From the NCBI GenBank assembly GCA_031581145.1, contig JAVLBP010000004.1, forward strand, positions 27,057 to 91,056: a stretch of DNA of 64,000 nt. Reading direction: 5' to 3'. Shown here piece by piece: positions 36,012 to 44,198 of the stretch; within the stretch, counting starts at the first letter, position 1, and every line of letters begins with the position of its first letter. Both the position numbers and the translations under genes were made by a program. Source of the DNA: UBA8296 sp031581145 (lineage in GTDB: Bacteria > Bacteroidota > Rhodothermia > Balneolales > Balneolaceae). Under the pieces are notes generated by a model, which was given only the letters and a program-made list of their open reading frames with translations, had not been told where the DNA came from and did not search any database.

Positions 36012-36932
36012 ATGAGTTTACTCGTCGTTGGCTCGGTTGCTTATGATGGCACCGAAACTCCCTTTGGCAAACGTGATCGCGTCCCTGGTGGCTCGGCTAC
36101 ATTTTTATCCTTAAGCGCATCCTTTTTTACAAACCCTGTTCACCTCATCGGCATTGTGGGTAAAGATTATGCTGCCCAAGACATCCAGCGCTTTGAAAAT
36201 AGAGGCATCGATCTAGAGGGTTTACAACGCGATGATCGTGGTGATACGTTTTACTACGCCAGTAAATACAGTTATGATCTCAATCACCGGGAATCCTTAC
36301 AGACCGATCTGAATGTGTTTGAACAATTTGATCCTGTATTAACGGATGTGGCCAAAAAAGCCAATGTGGTAGCACTCGGCAATATTGAACCACGTCTGCA
36401 GTTGCGAGTGCTGGACCAAGTAGAAAAACCCAAATTTGTGGCGATGGACACCATGAATTTTTGGATTGAGGGGTGGAATGAGCAACTCAAGGAGACCATT
36501 GCCCGCGTCGATATGTTGGTGGTCAACGACTCCGAAGCTCGTGAGCTCACCGGTGAACATAGCCTGCTCAAAGCGGCGGAGGCGATATTCGACATGGGCC
36601 CAGAGCACCTTGTCATTAAAAAGGGCGAGCATGGGGCACTATTATTTACCGATGGAGAGCTCTTTTCTGCGCCTGCCTATCCAATTCTCGATATTTATGA
36701 TCCAACGGGGGCAGGAGATGCCTTTTTGGGTGGATTTTTGGGCTGGCTTTCCTACACCGATAATATCAGCAAGGATAACATGCGTCGCGCGGTGATCTTT
36801 GGATCGGTCATGGCAAGCTTCACAGTTGAAGAATTTGGTCCTGAGCGACTTGATAGCCTCACCCATGATGAGATTCAAGAGCGCTACTATGAGTTCCAAG
36901 CCCTGAGCGACATCCCCGATCCTCAGCATTAA
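36012..36932 (+). CDS. PfkB-family carbohydrate/nucleoside kinase
   Basis: Phosphorylates a sugar or nucleoside with ATP. The 306 residues have the N-terminal substrate-lid region (GSVAYDGTETPFGKRDRVPGGSATFLSLSASFF), MLVVNDSEARELTGE in the middle, and the C-terminal signature DPTGAGDAFLGGFLGWL with catalytic Asp of GAGD. The PGGSA start resembles adenosine and ribokinase-like members. I cannot name the substrate. rdgB starts 12 bp downstream, and both enzymes may act on nucleosides or nucleotides, but that link is inference. Confidence 0.88.
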   Translation: MSLLVVGSVAYDGTETPFGKRDRVPGGSATFLSLSASFFTNPVHLIGIVGKDYAAQDIQRFENRGIDLEGLQRDDRGDTFYYASKYSYDLNHRESLQTDLNVFEQFDPVLTDVAKKANVVALGNIEPRLQLRVLDQVEKPKFVAMDTMNFWIEGWNEQLKETIARVDMLVVNDSEARELTGEHSLLKAAEAIFDMGPEHLVIKKGEHGALLFTDGELFSAPAYPILDIYDPTGAGDAFLGGFLGWLSYTDNISKDNMRRAVIFGSVMASFTVEEFGPERLDSLTHDEIQERYYEFQALSDIPDPQH

Positions 36933-36944
36933 TCGGTTATCGCG

Positions 36945-37586
36945 ATGTTTCTTGCCACAGGCAATCCAGACAAACGGGCTGAGCTTCAAGACCTTCTCGC
37001 ACCACTGGGCATCCCATTACAATGCATCGCCGATCTTCCTGAGCAGGAGCGATTGGATGTGGTGGAAGATGCACCCACCCTGCTGGGTAATGCTATTAAA
37101 AAAGCGAGGTTTTGGGCACAGCGCCAGTCAATAGATGCCATTGCTGACGACACCGGCCTCTTTGTAGATCTCTTGGATGGCGCACCGGGGGTCTATTCGG
37201 CTCGTTATGCGGGTCCTGAGGCAACATACCAGGATAATGTCGATAAACTACTTCACGACGTGCAGCTTGCGCGGGCAGACAAGAAATTACCATCTTCAAC
37301 ACCCATTAAAGCCCATTTTGCAACTGTGATGGTGTGGGCTCGTCACGTTGATCAAAGGATTCAAATTCACGCCGTTGAAGGGCGCTGTGAGGGAGTCTTA
37401 CTACTAACGCCTCGTGGATCTAAAGGGTTTGGGTACGATCCCATTTTTGTGCCTACCACGGCTAACGAATCCCAAAAAACCTTCGCTGAGCTCACAGCTA
37501 CCCAAAAAAATGAGGTGTCTCACAGGGCACAAGCCGTCCGAATGCTTGCCTCGGTTATTAAAAGCAAGATACACGAGCAGTCATGA
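36945..37586 (+). CDS. rdgB: XTP/dITP diphosphatase (non-canonical purine NTP pyrophosphatase)
   Basis: Hydrolyses ITP, dITP and XTP so that deaminated bases are not built into DNA or RNA. The 213 residues have the Ham1/RdgB signature: FLATGNPDKRAELQ at the N-terminus, NAIKKARFWAQ, IADDTGLFVDLLDGAPGVYSARYAG (metal site) and GSKGFGYDPIFVPTTANESQKTFAEL. VSHRAQA is the C-terminal catalytic block. The ATG is well placed before the first strand. It is co-directional with the kinase gene. Repeats follow its stop. Confidence 0.94.
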   Translation: MFLATGNPDKRAELQDLLAPLGIPLQCIADLPEQERLDVVEDAPTLLGNAIKKARFWAQRQSIDAIADDTGLFVDLLDGAPGVYSARYAGPEATYQDNVDKLLHDVQLARADKKLPSSTPIKAHFATVMVWARHVDQRIQIHAVEGRCEGVLLLTPRGSKGFGYDPIFVPTTANESQKTFAELTATQKNEVSHRAQAVRMLASVIKSKIHEQS

Positions 37587-37600
37587 AACACCAGACATAA

Positions 37601-37658
37601 AAGACCAGACATCATAAAGCCGACCGTTCAAGAGTCCGTTCAAGACATCATAAAGCCG
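37601..37658. repeat. Near-tandem repeats between rdgB and serA
   Basis: AGACATCATAAAGCCG is exactly repeated at 37607-37622 and 37643-37658 (period 36). GTTCAAGA-like sequence lies between, and an extra ACCAGACAT copy lies just before. The run ends 2 bp before the serA stop codon. A short AGCCGT/ACGGCT hairpin spans the end but has no T-run. Confidence 0.85.
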
Positions 37659-37660
37659 TC

Positions 37661-39265
37661 TTAGAAACGGCTCAAAGAGCAAACGTGGGCATTTTCAACG
37701 CCATCAATCCCTTGAATAGCGTCTAAATCGTCGTCGTCGAGTGCTCGGTCTACTTGTAGCACCGTCAAGGCACGCTCTCCCTTGGAGGACCGACCCAACG
37801 AAAGGGCCCCAATATTGATTCCACGACTGGCAAGGGCTCCCGATACCGATGCCAACATCCCTGGCACATCCTTATTTTGATAGACCAAGAGTTCACCCTC
37901 CAAGCGCAGCTCAATCTGGAAATTATCAACTCCAACAACACGTGGATCCTTGCCACCAAACAGCGTTGAGGTAAGTGTATGGTATACATCATTTTCCCCT
38001 AACGTCACACGCATGAGATCGTTGTACTGCCCCTTGGCTGTGGTTGTTGTTTCCGTGACCGAGAATCCTCGCTCGTTGGCATAGCTACGAGCATTAATCA
38101 AGTTCACACTACCACTAATGTAGGGAGTGAGCATTCCTTTGAGAATTCCATCGGTCAGCACGTCGGCAAATTTGGCACATTGCCCCGTGTATTCCACCTG
38201 CAGATTACCCGCATGCTCCTTAATGAGCTGGCCACACATCGCCCCAAGCCGTTCGGCCATCACCAAAAACGGCTTCACGTCTGGATTGGCAAGCAAAGCG
38301 ACCGATTTTGCATTTACGCTCCCTTTATACGACGTGTTTTCGATCGCGTCGGCAAGTTGATGGGCAATCTGTTCGGCTACTTTCTCCTGAGCCTCCTCGG
38401 TCGATGCACCCAAGTGAGGGGTACAAACCACAGCAGGGTGGGCTAATACCTCCCGAAGCTCATCGCTTGGGGGTTCTACGGAGTACACATCCAATGCAAC
38501 ACCTCCTACAATTCCCTCTTCCAGGAGCTCAGGCAAGTCCATCTCGGTAATAATGCCGCCTCGCGCACAGTTTACCAACCGAACACCTGGCTTCAACAAC
38601 GCCTTATTTTTGGCAGAAATGAGCCCCCGTGTTTTATCGGTCAAGGGGGTATGGACCGTCAGAAAATCGGCAGCTCCAAGAACGTCCTCAAGACTCATGA
38701 GTTTTATGCCGAACTCATCGGCATGTTCCTGGGTCGCAAAGGGGTCAAAGCCAACAATTGTCATCCCAAACGAAGACATCCGGCGAGCAACTTCCGAGCC
38801 AATTTTGCCTAGACCGATAATCCCCAACGTTTTGCCATACACCTCTGAGCCCATAAACGCCTTTCGATCCCAGCCTCCACCTTTGACTCTCGCGACCGCC
38901 TCAGGAATATTTCTGGCAAGCGATAAAATCATGCCACAGGTGTGTTCCGCCGTCGAGATCGTATTACCGTCCGGTGTATTCATCACCAACACGCCACGCG
39001 TCGTGGCTGCGGCTAGGTCAATATTATCGACACCCACGCCTGCACGTCCAATGACCTGGAGCTGGGTTGCATGCTCAAGTAGTGCTTCATCGACGGTCGT
39101 ACCACTACGGACAACAAGCCCGGCATAGTTACTGATTTCACGCTTGAGCTCATCCACCCCCCAGCCCTTGGGTTGATCAGCTTCATAGCCACGCTCAGCC
39201 AAGGTTTTGGCACATACGGGATCCACATTATCGAGAAGTAAAAAACGGGCAGAAGATTGGGTCAT
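37661..39265 (-). CDS. serA: D-3-phosphoglycerate dehydrogenase, long ACT-bearing form
   Basis: First step of serine synthesis from 3-phosphoglycerate. The 534 residues correspond to the long type with an intervening ASB domain before the C-terminal ACT domain. Catalytic domain marks are VVRSGTTVDEALLEHA, AEHTCGMILSLARNI, TLGIIGLGKIGSEVARRM (NAD loop), NCARGGIITEMDL and CTPHLGASTEEAQEKVA (catalytic His). The ACT domain starts near residue 455 (GELLVYQNKDVPGMLASVSG) and likely mediates serine feedback. Its ATG overlaps the engB stop by 4 bp. Confidence 0.95.
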   Translation of the reverse strand: MTQSSARFLLLDNVDPVCAKTLAERGYEADQPKGWGVDELKREISNYAGLVVRSGTTVDEALLEHATQLQVIGRAGVGVDNIDLAAATTRGVLVMNTPDGNTISTAEHTCGMILSLARNIPEAVARVKGGGWDRKAFMGSEVYGKTLGIIGLGKIGSEVARRMSSFGMTIVGFDPFATQEHADEFGIKLMSLEDVLGAADFLTVHTPLTDKTRGLISAKNKALLKPGVRLVNCARGGIITEMDLPELLEEGIVGGVALDVYSVEPPSDELREVLAHPAVVCTPHLGASTEEAQEKVAEQIAHQLADAIENTSYKGSVNAKSVALLANPDVKPFLVMAERLGAMCGQLIKEHAGNLQVEYTGQCAKFADVLTDGILKGMLTPYISGSVNLINARSYANERGFSVTETTTTAKGQYNDLMRVTLGENDVYHTLTSTLFGGKDPRVVGVDNFQIELRLEGELLVYQNKDVPGMLASVSGALASRGINIGALSLGRSSKGERALTVLQVDRALDDDDLDAIQGIDGVENAHVCSLSRF

Positions 39266-39867
39266 GGGTCAGTTACAAATTCAAGAATGAGGGATTGAAG
39301 GTCATCCAAGCCAACGTTGTGGTCAGATGAGACGGCAAGAATCGGGACCTCAATATTCATCTCTTCAAGCACACTGCCCACTTGGCGAGTGGCCTTGGCC
39401 GATTGATTGGCCGATAACTTGTCCATCTTTGTACAACAAACCGCAAAAGGGCAGTCATTAGTTGCCATCCAGTAAAAAAATTCTTCATCCAAGGCCGTGG
39501 GGGGATAACGACTATCCACCAAATGGATGATCAGGCGCAGGGTATCACGCTTTTGCAGATACTCTCGGATATCTCGACCCCATTGCTTGCGCACCGCAGC
39601 TGGCACCTTGGCAAAGCCAAAACCTGGTAAGTCAATGAGATAAAATGGCTCTGTGGCGCCATGACGAATCTCATAGTAGTTCATTTGCTGCGTTTTGCCA
39701 GGCGTATTGGACGTCCGTGCGAGCTTGCGCCGATTGGTGATCGCATTAACAAGGGAGGACTTACCAACATTGGAACGGCCCGCAAAGCACACCTCTGGAG
39801 GCCCAGCAGCGGGGCAATCTACGAGCGCAGGTGCTGAGGTAATAAATGTGGCATTCGCAAAGGCCAT
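39262..39867 (-). CDS. engB: Ribosome biogenesis GTP-binding protein EngB/YsxC
   Basis: An essential TrmE-Era-EngA-type GTPase needed for large ribosomal subunit assembly. The 201 residues hold G1 GRSNVGKSSLVNAI, a switch I region with TSNTPGKTQQMNYY, G3 DLPGFGFAK, G4 TKMDK and G5 AVSSD. The length is normal. It lies between purF and serA in a leftward series and overlaps serA by 4 bp. Confidence 0.95.
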   Translation of the reverse strand: MAFANATFITSAPALVDCPAAGPPEVCFAGRSNVGKSSLVNAITNRRKLARTSNTPGKTQQMNYYEIRHGATEPFYLIDLPGFGFAKVPAAVRKQWGRDIREYLQKRDTLRLIIHLVDSRYPPTALDEEFFYWMATNDCPFAVCCTKMDKLSANQSAKATRQVGSVLEEMNIEVPILAVSSDHNVGLDDLQSLILEFVTDP

Positions 39868-39897
39868 TTTAGTGGTCTGTTTCAGTGCCCATTGACC

Positions 39898-41391
39898 TTA
39901 ATACTCATTGGCATCTTTCGAGGCCTCTACATGCACGGGTACGGGATACTTGCCAGTAAAACATGCAGTGCAATAGGTATGGCCTGAGGCGTTGGTTTCC
40001 AAGACAGTTTGCACCAACCCTTCTGCTGAGAGATACTTCAATGAATCCACCCCGATGTCAGCTGCCATGCGATCGACATCCTGATCAAATTTATTGGCCA
40101 TTAATTCCTCCGGGCTTGGGAAGTCCATGCCATAAAAACAGGGGTGAGTGATAGGAGGGGAGCTCACAAGAAAATGGACCTCGGCTGGATTGGCGGCTCG
40201 AACCATATTAACCAAATGCCTTGAAGTTGTTCCACGAACCACTGAATCGTCCACAATAATGATGGATCGTCCTTCGAGCACACCTTTCACCGGATTAAAC
40301 TTGGTGCGAACTCGCTGCTCTCGCATCCCCTGTCCGGGGGCAATAAAGGTCCGCCCAACATAGTGGTTCCGAATCAGGCCAATATCGTACTTACAATCAT
40401 ACCCCAACTTTTGATTCTCATGAGCGTATCCTAGCGCTGCCGTATTGCTTGAATCAGGCACAGAAATCACAATAGGTCGACGATCCGATAATCCAGGGGT
40501 GACCACGTCATGAATCGGAAATTCTTGAGCCAATCGCTTGCCAAGGGCGCGTCGCACTTTATCCACATTCTCCCCGAAGATTTTACTATCAGGCCGGGCA
40601 AAATAGACATACTCAAAGATGCACTGACTGGTCGTCGTCCCTTGCTTGGGCATAAGTGAGCGCGATTCTGGCTCCCCCTCGGATGCCTTACGATCGATAA
40701 TCACCACCTCCCCAGGCTCTACCTCCCGAACATAATCTGCCTCGATAATATCAAAGGCGCAGGTCTCGCTAGCCACAAGATAAGCATCATCTTTTTTGCC
40801 TAAGGACAACGGTCTGAATCCATTTGGATCGCGAACGGCAATCAAATGATCATCGGTCAAGATGACAAGGCAGTAAGCCCCTTCTATTTGACCCAGGGCA
40901 TCCATAATCTGCTCAAGCACGCTATCTTTTGTGCTTCTTGAGATCAAGTGCAGAATAAGTTCTGTATCACTTGTGGACTGAAACAGTACGCCATCTTTGC
41001 GAAAATTATCGCGCAACTGTTTGGCATTGCTAAGGTTGCCATTATGACCAATGGCTAAGTTGCCACCTTTATAATGAACCCGAAACGGTTGTATATTTGC
41101 AGGGTTTTTCGAAGATCCTGAGGTTGAATATCGATTGTGCCCAATCGCCGAATCACCTTTGAGTACTTTTTTGAACACCTTTTCTTTTTCAAAGACACTC
41201 AACACAAGGCCAAACCCATTATAACTGGGCATACTTGCACGTTGTTTTGCCTCGTGCCAATAAGAGCTAACAATCCCCGCGGATTCCTGTCCGCGATGTT
41301 GAAGGGCGTGAAGACCGTAATAGGTGAGGAGTGATGCTTCTGGGTGGCCATAAATCCCAAAAATTCCGCAATAATCACTCGGTTTATCCAT
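39898..41391 (-). CDS. purF: Amidophosphoribosyltransferase
   Basis: Commits PRPP to purine synthesis using glutamine nitrogen. The 497 residues start with the short propeptide MDKPSDY before the nucleophile C8 (CGIFGIYGHPEAS). The glutaminase domain contains LQHRGQESAGIV, GHNRYSTSGSS and GHNGNLSNAKQLR. The phosphoribosyltransferase domain includes the PRPP motif IIIVDDSVVRGTTSRHLV. It is 30 bp upstream of engB and 73 bp downstream of the tRNA gene. Confidence 0.96.
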   Translation of the reverse strand: MDKPSDYCGIFGIYGHPEASLLTYYGLHALQHRGQESAGIVSSYWHEAKQRASMPSYNGFGLVLSVFEKEKVFKKVLKGDSAIGHNRYSTSGSSKNPANIQPFRVHYKGGNLAIGHNGNLSNAKQLRDNFRKDGVLFQSTSDTELILHLISRSTKDSVLEQIMDALGQIEGAYCLVILTDDHLIAVRDPNGFRPLSLGKKDDAYLVASETCAFDIIEADYVREVEPGEVVIIDRKASEGEPESRSLMPKQGTTTSQCIFEYVYFARPDSKIFGENVDKVRRALGKRLAQEFPIHDVVTPGLSDRRPIVISVPDSSNTAALGYAHENQKLGYDCKYDIGLIRNHYVGRTFIAPGQGMREQRVRTKFNPVKGVLEGRSIIIVDDSVVRGTTSRHLVNMVRAANPAEVHFLVSSPPITHPCFYGMDFPSPEELMANKFDQDVDRMAADIGVDSLKYLSAEGLVQTVLETNASGHTYCTACFTGKYPVPVHVEASKDANEY

Positions 41392-41464
41392 TCAGAAGAT
41401 GTGTGGGGGGTTGAATGGAAGGGTGTCGGTGTGGATCACGTCGACAATAGGTATCTTAAGTGTG

Positions 41465-41537
41465 AGCGAGAGACGGGATTCGAACCCGCGACCCCAACCT
41501 TGGCAAGGTTGTGCTCTACCAGCTGAGCTACTCTCGC
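41465..41537 (-). tRNA. tRNA-Gly (GCC anticodon)
   Basis: On the minus strand the 73-nt gene folds as a cloverleaf. GCGAGAG pairs with CTCTCGC (acceptor, 7 bp). The D arm has AGCTCAGCTGGTAGAGC, the anticodon stem-loop is CAACCTTGCCAAGGTTG with anticodon GCC, and the T arm contains GGTTCGAATCC. The discriminator base is U. CCA is not encoded. It lies between purA and purF, about 30 bp after purA. Confidence 0.97.
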
Positions 41538-41566
41538 ATATCCTGTCTAGACTCAAATATACGACG

Positions 41567-42850
41567 CTAGGCTGTACGCTGCAACGTCTCTTCACGGCCA
41601 GGCCCTGTGCTCACGATCGTAAATGGAACACCCACGGTTCGTTCCATCCATTCAACATACGTGCGAGCTGGGGCAGGTAACCCCTCAAATGTATCGATAT
41701 TGCGTGTGGTTTCTCCTTTCCACCCTGGAAGGGTTTCATAGACGGGCACGACGCGATCCAAATCACTCAACTTTGTGGGGAATTCATCCACTCGCTGTCC
41801 GTCCAATTCATATCCCACACACACCTTGATCTCCTCAAAATGATCCAGTACATCGAGTTTGGTCAAAGCGATCTCATTCATGCCGTTGAGTCGCACCGCG
41901 TATCTGAGAGCCACCAAATCGAGCCATCCACACCGTCTGGGACGGCCCGTCGTGGCGCCAAACTCACGCCCCTCTTTGCGCAGCTGCTCCCCAGCATCGT
42001 CTTCGAGCTCCGTCGGAAAAGGCCCATTACCCACACGTGTACAATACGCTTTCGTAATTCCCATGACATGCGTAATCGAGCGGGGCGAAAGCCCGCTTCC
42101 CGTGCAAGCTCCACCGCTTGTCGGTGTCGAGGAGGTAACGTAAGGGTATGTCCCATGGTCGATATCCAAAAGGCTCCCCTGCGCCCCTTCCAACAAAATG
42201 GACTCTCCTCGATCCACAGCATCATGCAATTCATGGACTGTAGGACAAATGAACGGGCGAATCGTATCAATGGCCGGCCTCAGCTCTGCAATCATGGTCT
42301 CCACGGACAAGGGCTCCTCATCATACACGGTCACCAGGGAATGGTTAATCTCACCCACCACGGAACGCATCCTCTCCACAGCCAGATCCAAATCGAGCAG
42401 ATCGCCCATTCGAAGCCCCACACGTGCCACTTTGCTCACATAGGCAGGCCCGATGCCCCGACCCGTTGTTCCAATGGCGCCAGATCCGCGATGTTTTTCT
42501 TTCACCTGGTCTAGCACGCGGTGATAGGGTAAAATCACATGTGCAGAGTCAGAAATCTTAAATCGCCCTTCCAAGGACACCCCTTTGGCGCGTACACCTT
42601 CTATTTCTTCAGCAAGTTTGAGTGGATCGGCTACCACACCATTGCCAATCACGCATACCGCATCGCCATTAAAAATCCCAGAGGGAATCAAATGGAGTAC
42701 AACTTCTGTGTCGTCAAATTTTAGCGTATGCCCAGCATTGGCCCCACCTTGATATCGAATGACATATCGCGCCTCCTTGGCAAGCGTATCGACGATTTTG
42801 CCCTTCCCTTCATCTCCCCATTGGGCACCCACAACGACACGAACAGACAT
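41567..42850 (-). CDS. purA: Adenylosuccinate synthetase
   Basis: Joins IMP and aspartate with GTP on the way to AMP. The 427-residue length is standard. Motifs are VVGAQWGDEGKGKIVDTLA (GTP loop with catalytic Asp), GGANAGHT, GTTGRGIGPAYVSK, EGAQGSLLDIDHGTYPYVTSS and TTGRPRRCGWLDLVALRYA. It is transcribed leftward, 2 bp after the STAS-protein gene. A second purine gene, purF, follows beyond the tRNA. Confidence 0.96.
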   Translation of the reverse strand: MSVRVVVGAQWGDEGKGKIVDTLAKEARYVIRYQGGANAGHTLKFDDTEVVLHLIPSGIFNGDAVCVIGNGVVADPLKLAEEIEGVRAKGVSLEGRFKISDSAHVILPYHRVLDQVKEKHRGSGAIGTTGRGIGPAYVSKVARVGLRMGDLLDLDLAVERMRSVVGEINHSLVTVYDEEPLSVETMIAELRPAIDTIRPFICPTVHELHDAVDRGESILLEGAQGSLLDIDHGTYPYVTSSTPTSGGACTGSGLSPRSITHVMGITKAYCTRVGNGPFPTELEDDAGEQLRKEGREFGATTGRPRRCGWLDLVALRYAVRLNGMNEIALTKLDVLDHFEEIKVCVGYELDGQRVDEFPTKLSDLDRVVPVYETLPGWKGETTRNIDTFEGLPAPARTYVEWMERTVGVPFTIVSTGPGREETLQRTA

Positions 42851-42852
42851 CG

Positions 42853-43194
42853 TTAGGCCTCAAGTTGGTCAAGAGCCGCAGCGGTGTGTCCTGCTAACGT
42901 AAAGATGGTGTCCAACTTTGTGATGTAGAATAACTCCGAAATCTTTTCTGTGGCTCCTGCGATGATCAATTGAGCATTTGCTTTTTTGATCGTTGTATGG
43001 GCGCCAATCAGCATCCCAAGTCCCGTAGAACTCATGAACTTTACATCCCCAAGCTCAATCACAAACTTTTTTTCGCCCTCACCAATCGCTTTGTGGATCG
43101 CCTCATTCAGCACCAGTGAATCCGCCCCACCTAGCACGTCATCTGCTAGAGAGTACACCACAATGTCTTGTTCTTTTCGAGAGGAGAGGATCAT
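42853..43194 (-). CDS. STAS-domain anti-sigma factor antagonist
   Basis: A 113-residue single STAS domain of the SpoIIAA/RsbV type. It contains ELGDVKFMSSTGLGMLIGAH; the first or second Ser of this block is the usual phosphorylation site. Such proteins release a sigma factor by binding its anti-sigma kinase, or act in membrane and signalling complexes. No kinase or phosphatase partner is nearby. It sits between secF (17 bp upstream) and purA (2 bp downstream), presumably on the same transcript. Confidence 0.87.
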   Translation of the reverse strand: MILSSRKEQDIVVYSLADDVLGGADSLVLNEAIHKAIGEGEKKFVIELGDVKFMSSTGLGMLIGAHTTIKKANAQLIIAGATEKISELFYITKLDTIFTLAGHTAAALDQLEA

Positions 43195-43211
43195 GAGTAG
43201 CTCACATCAGG

Positions 43212-44126
43212 TTAATCTTTTTTCGCGCGCAAGGTTTTCAGCTCCACGATCATCGCGCTACCTACAAACAACGAACTATAGGTACCCAAAATTACCCCGA
43301 TGATGAGCGCCAGGGAGAAACCTTTGAGTACTTCGCCTCCAAAGACAAACAAAATCACAACCACAAAAAGTGTTGTAATGGATGTAATGACCGTCCGGCT
43401 CAGCGTATCATTTAAACTTCGGTTCACCATGTCTGAAAACTCAAGCTGTTTGTAGGCCTTGGAGTTTTCTCGAATACGGTCAAAGACGACGACCGTATCA
43501 TTCAACGAATACCCAACGATCGTCAAAAAGGCCGCAATCATCGCCTGATCAATCTGAATACTAAAGGGTACCCAATCGGCAAGTAGCGTAAAGATCCCCA
43601 ACACAATCACCACGTCGTGGATCAAGGCCACCACGGCCCCAAGCGAATAGTACCAATAGCGGAATCGAATTAGCAGGTAAAGAAAGATGATGGAGACCGC
43701 AAACAAGATGGAATTGATCGCGCCAACCTTTAGATCTTCAGCAAAACGGGGAGAAACGATATAGGTCTTTTCCACCGAGGTCTCAACGCCTTCAAAGGCC
43801 TCGGCCAAGCCTCCAAGCAACAGCGATTGGACTTGGTTAATCTCGCCTTCGGCGTCAGTGCGAATCATTAAATCGGTGTCTGCGCCAAACTTCTTGATTT
43901 CTGGCACGCTCCCTAGGGGCTCCGCCAAAGCATCACGCACTTCTGTGACCTCGATGGGTTCGCTAAAAGAGACTACAAATTCTTTTCCGCCTCGGAAATC
44001 AATGCCATATTGCAGCCCTTTGACAAGGATAATCGCAAGGGAAGCCACAAACAGTATTGCCGAAAAGATGTAGGCTTTGCGGTGGGTGGACACAAAATCA
44101 AAGGAAGGGGTTTCAAACCATCTCAT
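43212..44126 (-). CDS. secF: Protein translocase subunit SecF
   Basis: Works with SecD to pull exported proteins through SecYEG using proton-motive force. The 304 residues have six predicted helices and a periplasmic P1 segment (residues about 35-135). Marks are LVKGLQYGIDFRGGKEFVVSF near the first helix, AAFLTIVGYSLNDTVVVFDRIREN (TM4) and NRSLNDTLSRTVITSITTL. It follows secD by 72 bp. Confidence 0.95.
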   Translation of the reverse strand: MRWFETPSFDFVSTHRKAYIFSAILFVASLAIILVKGLQYGIDFRGGKEFVVSFSEPIEVTEVRDALAEPLGSVPEIKKFGADTDLMIRTDAEGEINQVQSLLLGGLAEAFEGVETSVEKTYIVSPRFAEDLKVGAINSILFAVSIIFLYLLIRFRYWYYSLGAVVALIHDVVIVLGIFTLLADWVPFSIQIDQAMIAAFLTIVGYSLNDTVVVFDRIRENSKAYKQLEFSDMVNRSLNDTLSRTVITSITTLFVVVILFVFGGEVLKGFSLALIIGVILGTYSSLFVGSAMIVELKTLRAKKD

Positions 44127-44198
44127 AGTTCAGGAGTCAAGTGAAAAAAGGCGTTTGTCTTTTTGTCGGTCGTTATTGTTTACGCTTTCAGGAGTCGT

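Noticed and set aside
37653..37672. Hairpin between rdgB and serA as a terminator
   Set aside because: The 6-bp AGCCGT/ACGGCT stem has no T-run on either strand.
41840..42514. 224-codon open frame on the plus strand inside purA
   Set aside because: It is antisense to purA, which carries all family motifs; the peptide is rich in Arg, His and Ser with no domain.
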